NCBI GenBank assembly: GCA_019413925.1
Contig: DXMY01000040.1
Span: 1 to 12,366, forward strand
DNA: 12,366 bases
Source of the DNA: Collinsella sp.
Lineage (GTDB): Bacteria > Actinomycetota > Coriobacteriia > Coriobacteriales > Coriobacteriaceae
Direction of reading: 5' to 3'
This document shows positions 1-5,941 of this stretch, in pieces (the stretch's first letter is position 1; each line of letters begins with the position of its first letter). The position numbers and the translations under genes were made by a program. The notes under the pieces were generated by a model. It was not told the origin of the DNA. It was given only the letters and a program-made list of their open reading frames with translations, and did no database searches.

Positions 1-92
1 TTCTTGGGGCATCGCCTTTCCTTCCATTCGTCACCTTCATTACTCCAACGACGAATTCTAGGCGGTGTCCCCTCCCTTTCAAGAAAGGGCGG

Positions 93-112
93 AGGCGGGG
101 CATGCCCCGCCT
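93..112. repeat. perfect 20-bp palindrome
   Basis: The arm AGGCGGGG, the centre CATG and the arm CCCCGCCT form a perfect palindrome. It directly follows a smaller hairpin (CCCTTTC 74-80, GAAAGGG 83-89). No T-tract follows on either strand, so an intrinsic terminator is not supported. It could be a protein-binding site or part of a mobile repeat. Confidence 0.6.
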
Positions 113-345
113 CTTACACCACATCTCTGTGCGCTACCCCCGATTGCAACTCTGAAGGACGAAAATCGATGCACTTTTGGCCTCTGGCACCGATTTTTGA
201 GGCCATTTGGCTGCCACCAAACTGGTAACAGTACTCATATTTGGCCCTTTTTGACCACCGGGTTTCCGGCAGGCCCCAAAAGCGGGCCCGAATCGCTCGA
301 TCCGGGCCCGCTGGGGGTAGCGAGCACAATCGAGGTGTAAGAAGC
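109..345. repeat. inverted-repeat-bounded segment, possible MITE
   Basis: The left copy (109-141) and the reverse complement of 313-345 share TCTTACACC, then exactly 12 variable bases, then GCTACCCCC. Two more outer bases (GC) also match. Identity over the 30-bp core is 23 of 30. The copies face each other across about 170 bp with no coding capacity, which is the layout of a miniature inverted-repeat element. No flanking target duplication is evident. Alternatively these are two copies of an intergenic motif that happen to be inverted. Confidence 0.45.
281..312 (-). terminator. GC-rich hairpin, possible minus-strand terminator
   Basis: AGCGGGCCCG (281-290) pairs perfectly with CGGGCCCGCT (303-312) across a 12-nt loop. 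Read on the minus strand, the stem is followed by TTTTGGGG, a short T-tract. On the plus strand it is followed by GGGGG. A rho-independent terminator for minus-strand transcription is plausible, but the T-tract is only four bases and no minus-strand gene lies directly upstream. Confidence 0.35.
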
Positions 346-403
346 AAGAGAGGGCCATCGCCTAGAATCGTCAGCGCCTAGATATTCAACGAGAGGAAAG
401 ACA

Positions 404-800
404 ATGGTCCGCAGCGACATGCTACCCCAGCCGGACCGGGGGCTCGGCCTCGACCGGCCCCAGACCGAGGCATTTCACCGACGAGTTCAAGAGGAAGATA
501 GTCGATCTCCACAACGCCGGAAAGCCCAGGCGCGAGGCCATGGACGAGTGCGACCTCGACAAGAGCACCGTGGAGAGGCGGGTCAAGTCGATAAACGAGA
601 CCGGCTCGCCGCGCGCCGCGGACAACCGCACGCCCGAGCAGAACCGGATCCTGGAGCTCGAGCGCGAGAACCGCAGGCTCCGGATGGAGGTCGACGTCTT
701 AAGACGAGCGGCGCCAGCATACGCTCGGAAGTCAGGGCCATGGCGGCCAACGGGGGGGGCCGCTGCCCCATATCGGCGCAGCGCTGGCATCGAGGCCTTC
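404..800 (+). pseudogene. truncated IS3-family orfA (and start of orfB) remnant
   Basis: The frame from 474 to about 715 encodes a typical IS3 OrfA: a helix-turn-helix region beginning FTDEFKRKIVDL, with the KSTVER recognition-helix motif, then the coiled coil ILELERENRRLRMEVDVL. A plausible original start is the ATG at 404, preceded by GAGAGGAAAG, but it lies in another frame, so a frameshift near 465-474 separates the start from the body. After the coiled coil the OrfB start (MAANGG...CPISAQ, from about 740) appears in the 404 frame and contains a run of eight G (752-759). The fragment stops at 800, where a second IS begins, and no continuation is found beyond that IS. This is a dead remnant. 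Confidence 0.8.
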
Positions 801-828
801 TGACCTGTGTCAAGATTTCGGACACGCA
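801..828. repeat. IS3 terminal inverted repeat, orfB side
   Basis: This 28-bp end matches the reverse complement of 2078-2105 at 23 of 28 positions; the five mismatches cluster in the middle. The outer TGA stops the frame of the adjacent older IS remnant. Confidence 0.9.
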
Positions 829-839
829 AGCTCGAGGAA

Positions 840-1721
840 TCAAGCGGCCATAGGCATGGCCTCGGGCTTGGGCTCGGTTCTCTCGAAGAAGGCCGCCATG
901 GCCTCGGCCGGCACCTTGTAGCCGATCGTCGAGCGGGGCCTTCGGCGGTTGTAGTACACCTCGATGAACTCGACCACCGCGTGCTTGGCGGAATCCCTGG
1001 TCGGGAAGCTGCGCCTGTAGTACATCTCGTTCTTCAGCGTGGCGAGGAACGACTCGGCCACCGCGTTGTCGTGGCAGTTGCCGGTGCGGCTGCAGGACAG
1101 CCGCACGTCGTTGTCGCGCGCCCATTCGGCCAGAAGCCTGCTGGTGTACTGGGCGCCGCGGTCGGCGTGGAATATCGCGTTGCCGGCCACGTAGCCGCGC
1201 GATTTGGCCGACGCCAGCGCCGAAACCACGATGTCGGCGGTCATGCGCTCGGAGAGCGACCAGCCCACCACCATGCGGGTGTTGAGGTCGATGACCGTCG
1301 ACAGGTACAGCCATCCCTCGCCGGTGCGCAGGTAGGTGATGTCGCCCACGAGCTTGTAGGTTGGAACGGGACTGGTGAAGTCGCGGCGCACCAGGTCGGG
1401 CCGGGGCCTGGCCTTCGGGTCGGGGATGGTGGTGCGCTTCCTGGCGTTGGGCGTGCAGCCGCGTATTCCCAGCTCGCGCATCAGCTTGCGCACCCTGTAC
1501 AGGGTCAATCCGGAGAACTCGCCGGGCAGGAAGCATTTCACGAACCGGAAGCCGAACCTGCGGTCCGACTCCAGCCACACGCGCCGGACCGCCTCGCGCT
1601 CGGCCGACCAGTCTTCTCGCGGGCAGCCGTTGGAGAGCCACGAGTAGAAGCCCGATCGGCTCACGCCGAGCACGCGGGCCATCATTTTCACCGGGAATTC
1701 GGCCTTCTCCGCCAACATCAT
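840..1721 (-). CDS. IS3-family transposase OrfB (DDE integrase domain)
   Basis: This is the catalytic half of the transposase, which cuts and joins the IS ends. Counting from the ATG at 1721 (293 aa), an HTH_21-like N-terminal segment (KMMARVLGVSRSGFYSWL) precedes the rve integrase core. The acidic triad is present: D127 in DITYL, D187 in HADRGAQYTS and E223 in NAVAESFLATLKNE. The D187-E223 spacing is the family's 35 residues. The frame stays open upstream through orfA in the -1 register to 2078, so the natural product is probably an OrfAB fusion made by frameshifting, with 1721 only a possible internal start. No inactivating lesion is visible. Confidence 0.88.
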   Translation of the reverse strand: MMLAEKAEFPVKMMARVLGVSRSGFYSWLSNGCPREDWSAEREAVRRVWLESDRRFGFRFVKCFLPGEFSGLTLYRVRKLMRELGIRGCTPNARKRTTIPDPKARPRPDLVRRDFTSPVPTYKLVGDITYLRTGEGWLYLSTVIDLNTRMVVGWSLSERMTADIVVSALASAKSRGYVAGNAIFHADRGAQYTSRLLAEWARDNDVRLSCSRTGNCHDNAVAESFLATLKNEMYYRRSFPTRDSAKHAVVEFIEVYYNRRRPRSTIGYKVPAEAMAAFFERTEPKPEAMPMAA

Positions 1722-1735
1722 CCGGTAGCATGCGG

Positions 1736-2020
1736 CTACGCCTGGCTTTTGGCGAAGAAGGCCGCGGCTTTTTTCAAGAAGGCGTTCTCCATCTCGAGCT
1801 CGCGTATGCGCCTTTTCGCCTCGCGAAGCTCGCGGTCCTCGGCCTTGGGGTCGGGCCCGCCGGCAAGCTCGCGCCGGCGGCTCTGCACCCACTTGTTCAC
1901 GGTCTTGGAATTCAGGCCCAGTTCTGCGCAGCATTCCGTTATCGGCCTGCCCGTCGAGATGATGTAGTCGGCGGTCTCGCGCCTGAACTCGTCGGTGTAC
2001 TTGGCGGCTGGGTTGGACAT
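1736..2020 (-). CDS. IS3-family transposase OrfA (helix-turn-helix)
   Basis: This 94-aa DNA-binding subunit recognises the IS ends. Residues about 8-45 form the helix-turn-helix (YTDEFRRETADYI, then TECCAELGLNSKTVNKW). Residues about 60-90 form a leucine-zipper coiled coil (LREAKRRIRELEMENAFLKK). Near the 3' end, six A followed by G on the minus strand (1774 to 1768) encode the two lysines of LKKAAAFFAK. A -1 slip there enters the orfB frame. The zero-frame product ends at 1736. The start ATG at 2020 has a purine-rich GAGAGGA some 10 nt upstream. Confidence 0.88.
   Translation of the reverse strand: MSNPAAKYTDEFRRETADYIISTGRPITECCAELGLNSKTVNKWVQSRRRELAGGPDPKAEDRELREAKRRIRELEMENAFLKKAAAFFAKSQA
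1768..1774 (-). promoter_or_regulatory. A6G programmed -1 frameshift site
   Basis: The minus-strand sequence TTG AAA AAA GCC in the orfA frame contains the A6G slippery run known from IS3-family elements. A -1 slip gives GAA AAA AGC and joins the orfB frame, which is open on both sides of this site. The shift direction was checked from the codon registers of the two frames. Confidence 0.75.
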
Positions 2021-2077
2021 AGCATACCGTCCTCTCGGTCGTCGATGAATGCATTCTAAAGGATTGGGCCTCTAGCA

Positions 2078-2105
2078 TGCGTGTCCGAAAAGACGATACA
2101 GGTCA
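2078..2105. repeat. IS3 terminal inverted repeat, orfA side
   Basis: This is the partner of 801-828. Its outermost three bases read TGA on the minus strand and form the stop codon of the neighbouring membrane protein gene. Confidence 0.9.
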
Positions 2106-3221
2106 GACAACCCAATCAGACGTCGTCTCGAGCACGTCCTCTGCACGGTCGAGCGTGCTTCTGGCCTTGGCACCCTGTTTGAACCACGAGCGCAGGTCCT
2201 CGAGCGTGCTGCCCGCTGCGTACACCTTGATTTTGCGACCGCCTTTCGTGGTCACCGTGCAACGGTCGCCGCTCTCGCTATCCTCGTGCGCCGTGACCTT
2301 CTTGAGATAATCGCGGCGGAACGCCACGACGCGGGCGTTGCTGATCTCGATGAACCAATCGTCGTCGACAAGCGAGGTGCCCGTGGCACCTCGGCTCGCC
2401 ATCTCCTCGGCGAAGGAGAAACCGAGTTCGCGCTCCTGTCTGCCGATCCCGTAGATACCACGGGCGGGCATGCTGAGCATGAGCAGAGGCAGGAGTCCCC
2501 CTATGAACAGGAAGAGGCATGGGACGAGCAGGAGCAGACGAGCACCGGCGTCGGTGAAAACAGCCATGAAGGCGATCACGAGCGAGAAGACGAGCGCCAT
2601 ACCGTTGAAAACAATCGTCAACGGCTTGATGGCAGACCAACACAGACCCGCCTTGGTCATCGGGCCGTCAACAGCGTCCGAGACCTCGATGCCCTCTTCC
2701 TCCAGACGGGCGAGGAGGTTGAGCGAGCACACCCCCTCGAGGCTTATCGAGCAGAACTTCCGGTCGCCCTCGAACAGGTCGATCCTCATCATCTGCGTGT
2801 GAAGCGTTGCACGGGTGATGTTGCCAAACGTCGTCTCCTTGCGGATGCCGAAGGCGTTACGCGAGAGAATTCGCTCACCGTCCACGTCGATGCGCGGGAT
2901 GCTCAGCAGGGCCCAGATGGCCATGCCCGCGAGCGCCATGGCGTGACCGAACCACACAAGTTCGTGGTCCCACTCGCCCAACGAGACGCCCTGCCAGACG
3001 TAGACACCCAGCATGAGCAGTTCGAACGCGACGGCGCAGCAGGCGATGATCGTGCGAATGGCAGCGGGCATGCGCACCGTGAAGCGATCGAGGCTGTCCG
3101 TCGCCTCACTGCGCTCGCGCGCGCCGCGACGGGCGACCCATGCAGTGAGCGGACCGACGATGAACACCACCATCGCCACGCGCAGGAACGATTCGAGTAT
3201 GTCGCCCATATTAACCACCAT
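2103..3221 (-). CDS. multi-pass membrane protein with PH-like soluble segments, 3' end cut by IS
   Basis: I do not recognise a characterised family. The 372-aa product has five hydrophobic segments at about residues 10-30, 53-76, 87-108, 198-222 and 226-251. Between segments 3 and 4 lies a soluble stretch (about 109-182), and a second follows segment 5 (about 286-350). Both have the beta-rich then helical pattern of PH-like domains; that is a visual impression. Two starts compete: the ATG at 3221, and M5 at 3209, which has GGTGG at better spacing. The last native codons run straight into the IS end, whose TGA is the stop, so the original C-terminus is missing by an unknown length. The gene may still be functional. 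Function is unknown. Confidence 0.7.
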   Translation of the reverse strand: MVVNMGDILESFLRVAMVVFIVGPLTAWVARRGARERSEATDSLDRFTVRMPAAIRTIIACCAVAFELLMLGVYVWQGVSLGEWDHELVWFGHAMALAGMAIWALLSIPRIDVDGERILSRNAFGIRKETTFGNITRATLHTQMMRIDLFEGDRKFCSISLEGVCSLNLLARLEEEGIEVSDAVDGPMTKAGLCWSAIKPLTIVFNGMALVFSLVIAFMAVFTDAGARLLLLVPCLFLFIGGLLPLLMLSMPARGIYGIGRQERELGFSFAEEMASRGATGTSLVDDDWFIEISNARVVAFRRDYLKKVTAHEDSESGDRCTVTTKGGRKIKVYAAGSTLEDLRSWFKQGAKARSTLDRAEDVLETTSDWVV

Positions 3222-3247
3222 CCCAATAGAAAACGTGAATTTGGGAG

Positions 3248-3256
3248 ACTATAGCA
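3248..3256 (-). promoter_or_regulatory. extended -10 promoter for the membrane protein gene
   Basis: On the minus strand TGC-TATAGT gives an extended -10 (TGnTATAAT-like, 5 of 6 in the hexamer) about 26 nt upstream of the ATG at 3221. No good -35 lies 17 bp away, as is common for extended -10 promoters. Confidence 0.45.
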
Positions 3257-3396
3257 GAGCGAAGCGATCTGCACGGCATCGTCCGGGTGTTTTCGGCATA
3301 CGGTGGAAACCAGCGGCAGCGGACGTTGAGAACTCACCCAAAAGACGCGATTCGACCGAAGCGATTCTTCTTGACTTGGTCTCAATGTGATACGAC

Positions 3397-3924
3397 ATGC
3401 GCCACTACCTGCACGGTCTTGCGGCCCTGATCGAAGAGGGTCACACCGATGAGGCACTCGGGCGCATCGACGCGCTCTGCGAGACCAACGACCGCACCGC
3501 CGTGCGCCGCTACTGCGCCAACGAAACGGTCAACATTGCGCTCTCGTCGCTTTCCGCGGACATCAACGCGCGCGGCATCACCGCCGATCCGCGCGCCGCC
3601 GTGCCCGAAACCGTCCACGTGGGCGATGTCGATCTATTCAGTGTGGTATCGAACGCCCTGGACAATGCCATCGCCGCGGCGAGCGCCGCCCCCGAAGGCA
3701 AGCGGTTTGTCGACCTGGACCTTCGCTACGAAGACGGTCAGCTTCTATTGCTGGTTTCCAACACGTTTGGCCGTGCGCCGCACATGGTCGACGGCATGCC
3801 CGTGGCTCAGCACACTGGGCACGGCTTTGGCACCAAGAGCATTATGCTTGCCGTCGAGCGCATGAACGGCAACTGCCAGTTCCGCATTAACGGCGACCGG
3901 TTTGAGCTGCGCGCCGTGATGTAG
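3397..3924 (+). pseudogene. 5'-truncated GHKL sensor histidine kinase
   Basis: The 175 aa correspond to the C-terminal part of an AgrC-like (GHKL) sensor kinase. The phospho-acceptor helix begins at once (RHYLHG, H3), followed by the ATPase N-box SNALDNA (84-90) and the G-box GHGFGTKSI (141-149). Family members carry a membrane sensor of several hundred residues before this point; here a TGA sits three codons upstream of the ATG (3388-3390) and nothing kinase-like precedes it. The ATG at 3397 has no ribosome site. The loss lies at the boundary with the membrane-protein gene's promoter region, so a rearrangement probably removed the 5' part. A cytosolic fragment could be expressed but could not sense a signal. 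Confidence 0.72.
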
Positions 3925-3942
3925 GGGCTGCCGCCAACCTCG

Positions 3943-4518
3943 CTACAGCGGTGCAGCCGCCGGGGTCAGCTGCTTAATGTAGGCCCACATGCGCTGCTTG
4001 GCGGCCTTGTCGGTGAGCGCCGCCTCAAAACCGTCGAGCGCCAGCACGCGGCGCCCCTGCACATGGGCGACCAGGCCGGGCTTGAGCATGGCGGTGTCAA
4101 AGTCATCAATTGCCACAAGCATATCGGCATAGGTCTCGCGCATGACATCGGCCGCACTGTTGTCCAGCAGCAGTACCGCCTCGGGGTCCAAGGTCTCCAG
4201 CGCTTCGCGGAACAGGTCGCACGTCAGGTCCTCGCCCGCCGCGACCGTTCCGTCGCCCGCGCCGGCGACGCTTGCCAGCACGCAAAAGTCCTCGGGGGCA
4301 TATCCGATGGCGCCGAGCGCCTTGCGCAACGCGGCGCCATCCGCGCCGGCAGCCAGCTCGCCGCCCGAGCACTCGGCTTCATCCAAATCGCCTTTGACCA
4401 GCACAATCGGCGAGCACGCGTTGCCCGCGATACGCACACCGCGACCTGCAAGCGACGCGAGCTCCTGCTCGGTCGCCTGAGCGATGGCTTCTTTTTTCTG
4501 GCTTTGTGACGTGGGCAT
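3943..4518 (-). CDS. uracil-DNA-glycosylase-like fold protein, probably non-catalytic
   Basis: This 191-aa protein has no assigned function. Its order of motifs recalls family 4/5 uracil-DNA glycosylases: a strand with VLVKGDLDEAE (39-49) where the family has a GEAPG loop, then GADGAALRKALGAIGY (58-73), then DPEAVLLLDNSAADVM (111-126) and a C-terminal DGFEAALTDKAAKQRMW (162-178) where the family has HPSxLL...K..W. The catalytic loop and His are absent, and so are the FeS cysteines. I infer a degenerate relative, not a DNA-repair enzyme. I chose the ATG at 4518 because GGAGAG precedes it; an ATG at 4548 overlaps the likely -10. The gene converges with the kinase remnant (18 bp apart) and diverges from thioredoxin. 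Confidence 0.6.
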   Translation of the reverse strand: MPTSQSQKKEAIAQATEQELASLAGRGVRIAGNACSPIVLVKGDLDEAECSGGELAAGADGAALRKALGAIGYAPEDFCVLASVAGAGDGTVAAGEDLTCDLFREALETLDPEAVLLLDNSAADVMRETYADMLVAIDDFDTAMLKPGLVAHVQGRRVLALDGFEAALTDKAAKQRMWAYIKQLTPAAAPL

Positions 4519-4546
4519 GCGCTCTCCAATCGTTTGCGTGCCCACC

Positions 4547-4552
4547 ATTATA
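4547..4552 (-). promoter_or_regulatory. -10 element TATAAT of the UDG-like gene
   Basis: A perfect minus-strand TATAAT lies 28 bp upstream of the ATG at 4518. It overlaps the alternative ATG at 4548, which argues against that start. The -35 region is not obvious. Confidence 0.5.
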
Positions 4553-4594
4553 TAAAAGAGCCGCCCGCGAGTGGTTGCTTTGCGGGCCGCTGGG

Positions 4595-4600
4595 TATAAG
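4595..4600 (+). promoter_or_regulatory. possible -10 element of the thioredoxin gene
   Basis: TATAAG lies 54 bp upstream of the thioredoxin ATG in the divergent intergenic region. Only poor -35 matches (TGGTTG at 17 bp) precede it. The assignment is weak. Confidence 0.28.
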
Positions 4601-4619
4601 CACGGTCGTACTGAGTTTT

Positions 4620-4636
4620 ACGCGGCCGAGCCGCGT
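4620..4636 (+). promoter_or_regulatory. hairpin in the thioredoxin 5' leader
   Basis: ACGCGGC pairs perfectly with GCCGCGT across a CGA loop and ends 8 nt before the GGAGGT ribosome site. It could be a stabilising leader hairpin or an operator palindrome. There is no direct evidence of regulation. Confidence 0.4.
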
Positions 4637-4654
4637 CGTATTATGGAGGTCACC

Positions 4655-4975
4655 ATGGCTGACATTAAGCAGATTACCCCCGAGAACTTCGGCGCTGTCG
4701 TCAACGATAGCCTGCCCGTACTGGTTGATTTTTGGGCCCCGTGGTGCGGCCCCTGCCGCTCGCTCTCGCCCATCGTAGACGAGGTTGCCGACGAGCTGGC
4801 CGGCAAGTTGGCTGTGGCCAAGTGCAACGTCGACGACAACCAGGACCTGGCCATGAAGTTTGGCGTCATGAGCATCCCCACGCTGATCGTCTTTAAGAAC
4901 GGCGAGGAGGTCGACCGCTCGGTCGGCGCCTTGCCCAAGGCAAGACTTCAGGCACTGCTGGAGAAACATCTGTAA
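4655..4975 (+). CDS. trxA: thioredoxin
   Basis: This cytosolic disulfide reductase is normally recycled by thioredoxin reductase. The 106-aa length is that of a classic single-domain thioredoxin. The active site WCGPC spans residues 30-34 (C31 and C34) after VDFWAP, and the cis-proline is P75 in SIPT. The VFKNGEEV beta-turn and the C-terminal helix follow. The ATG at 4655 has an ideal GGAGGT 4 nt upstream; a GTG at 4571 in frame would add residues unlike any thioredoxin. The gene is alone on its strand, and its transcript probably ends at 5088-5118. The symbol is by family; other thioredoxin paralogues may exist in the genome. Confidence 0.95.
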   Translation: MADIKQITPENFGAVVNDSLPVLVDFWAPWCGPCRSLSPIVDEVADELAGKLAVAKCNVDDNQDLAMKFGVMSIPTLIVFKNGEEVDRSVGALPKARLQALLEKHL

Positions 4976-5002
4976 TACGCTTGTTACCCATCTGCCGTCC
5001 AT

Positions 5003-5021
5003 GAGCGGTTTCGCACCGCTC
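5003..5021 (+). other. stem-loop in thioredoxin 3' region
   Basis: GAGCGGT (5003-5009) pairs with ACCGCTC (5015-5021) around TTCGC. No T-tract follows, so it is not a terminator by itself. It could protect the 3' end or pause transcription ahead of the terminator at 5088. Confidence 0.4.
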
Positions 5022-5087
5022 GCCGGAGTGCCAAACGCAAGGTATGCGACCACGGATAGTATGGTAGATACAAACAGCCCCCAGTGA

Positions 5088-5121
5088 ACGGGTGCGGGTC
5101 AGACGGACTCGCACCCGTTTT
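5088..5121 (+). terminator. intrinsic terminator after trxA
   Basis: The stem pairs 5088-5100 with 5106-5118: ACGGGTGCG matches CGCACCCGT, then one G-U pair and three more base pairs, around a 5-nt loop. TTTTCTT follows at once. It lies 112 nt past the thioredoxin stop and separates that gene from the nikR-hyp locus. Confidence 0.85.
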
Positions 5122-5196
5122 CTTATGCGGCGGCGCTCAAGGCGGGCGTAGTAGAATCTGAACCACCATATCGCCCCGTACAAAAGGAGACTCCCC

Positions 5197-5445
5197 ATGC
5201 ATGACGTCGGAATGAACATGAGCCAGCTTGCCATGAGCGTCAAGCAGGTCGACGACACCATTGAGCTCGCTCACGAGTGGAGCCATCAGCTGCTGCATGC
5301 GACCGAGAACTTTGACATGGAGCGCATTGGCGCCAAGCTCGAGGCCGCCATGGCGGCACTCCACGAGGCGCACGATGCGCTCGAGGGCTACGAGGAGGCC
5401 ATCGAGGCCGACCACAACTCCGTCGGCTCTGTGAAACTGGTGTAA
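5197..5445 (+). CDS. small His-rich helical protein upstream of nikR
   Basis: I do not recognise this 82-aa protein. It looks wholly alpha-helical: helix 1 about 8-37, a turn near NFDMERIG, then helix 2 about 42-72, with no signal peptide or membrane segment. It is acidic and carries seven His. H26, H30 and H34 are spaced i, i+4, i+8 and so line one helix face; H56 and H59 lie on helix 2. AAGGAG stands 8-9 nt before the ATG. The stop is one base before the nikR GTG, so the two are almost certainly co-translated. A role in nickel or metal handling is inferred from the His pattern and the neighbour only; it has no HypA-like zinc motif. Confidence 0.8.
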   Translation: MHDVGMNMSQLAMSVKQVDDTIELAHEWSHQLLHATENFDMERIGAKLEAAMAALHEAHDALEGYEEAIEADHNSVGSVKLV

Positions 5446-5446
5446 C

Positions 5447-5941
5447 GTGGCCGAGCACGAGCACGCGCACAATCACGGTGCGGACGACGATGCAAGCTGC
5501 CGCTACAGCGGCTCCAGCTCCGAGCTGGTCCGCTTTTCGGTCACCGCGCCCGACGACCTGCTGCGCCGCTTTGACGAGCAGATCGCGCGCCGCGGTGACG
5601 TGGCTAACCGATCCGAGGCCGTACGCGATCTGATTCGCGCCTCGATCGCCAAGGAGCAGATGCGCACGCCCGACGAGCAGGTCATCGGTTCGCTCACCAT
5701 GATCTATGACCACCATACCGGCGATCTGACGCGCCGTCTGGACGAGGTGCAGCACGACTACACCGACGAGATTGTCTCGACCATGCACGTGCATCTGGAC
5801 CACCACAACTGCCTGGAGATTCTGGCGCTCAAGGGTCGCGGCAAACGCGTCTATGAGCTAGCGGACCGGTTGCTGGGACTGCGCGGCGTTAAGCACGGCG
5901 AGCTCACCTGCGCCGCCACCAAGCAGAGCCTGGGGCTGTAG
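5447..5941 (+). CDS. nikR: nickel-responsive regulator NikR
   Basis: NikR binds operator DNA when loaded with Ni(II) and usually represses nickel uptake genes. The 164-aa product has a ribbon-helix-helix domain (ELVRFSVTAPDDLLRRFDEQI, about 26-46, then NRSEAVRDLIR) and a C-terminal ACT-like nickel-sensing domain. The ligands H103, H114, H116 and C122 reproduce the spacing of the E. coli set (H76, H87, H89, C95), and DEIVSTMHVHLDHHNCLEI is highly typical. Unusual is an N-terminal extension of about 25 residues with H4, H6, H8 and H10 plus C18. The GTG start at 5447 has almost no ribosome site of its own, so translation probably depends on the preceding gene. No NikR operator could be identified with confidence. 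Confidence 0.95.
   Translation: MAEHEHAHNHGADDDASCRYSGSSSELVRFSVTAPDDLLRRFDEQIARRGDVANRSEAVRDLIRASIAKEQMRTPDEQVIGSLTMIYDHHTGDLTRRLDEVQHDYTDEIVSTMHVHLDHHNCLEILALKGRGKRVYELADRLLGLRGVKHGELTCAATKQSLGL

Larger units (their letters stand above)
1..403. other. gene-free region with palindromes and inverted repeats
   Basis: I see no convincing gene here: the open frames are short, overlap on both strands and match nothing I recognise. The stretch carries a short hairpin (74-80 with 83-89), a perfect 20-bp palindrome (93-112), a pair of 33-bp inverted repeats (109-141 and 313-345) and a GC-rich hairpin (281-312). The bases GGTGT (64-68) and ACACC (116-120) could close a stem around the first two hairpins. 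It resembles coriobacterial intergenic repeat DNA next to an insertion-sequence graveyard. That last comparison is inference. Confidence 0.6.
801..2105 (-). mobile_element. IS3-family insertion sequence, apparently complete
   Basis: The 28-bp ends at 801-828 and 2078-2105 are inverted repeats matching at 23 positions. Both start TGACCTGT and finish TTTCGGACACGCA, giving the TG...CA ends usual for IS3. The 1305-bp element carries minus-strand orfA and orfB in the standard -1 frameshift arrangement with a full DDE triad. Flanking bases (TTC left, GAC right) do not form a 3-4 bp target duplication. It sits between an older IS3 remnant and a gene whose 3' end it has replaced. Subgroup was not assigned. 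Confidence 0.9.

Noticed and set aside
1722..2078. N-terminal part of the 412-aa minus-strand frame as an OrfB extension
   Set aside because: It overlaps orfA in the -1 register and its translation is not domain-like; it is the open frame used only after programmed frameshifting.
2286..3254. 322-aa plus-strand frame opposite the membrane protein gene
   Set aside because: The minus-strand product has clear membrane segments and soluble domains, whereas the plus-strand translation is a charged low-complexity shadow without motifs.
4571..4654. 28-residue N-terminal extension of thioredoxin from a GTG
   Set aside because: GGAGGT directly precedes the ATG at 4655, and the extension is not found in thioredoxins and covers the likely promoter and leader hairpin.
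5042..5071. GTATG and ATAC half-sites as a NikR operator
   Set aside because: Spacing and orientation do not match the GTATGA-N16-TCATAC type, and the site lies upstream of the trxA terminator rather than next to the nikR transcript.
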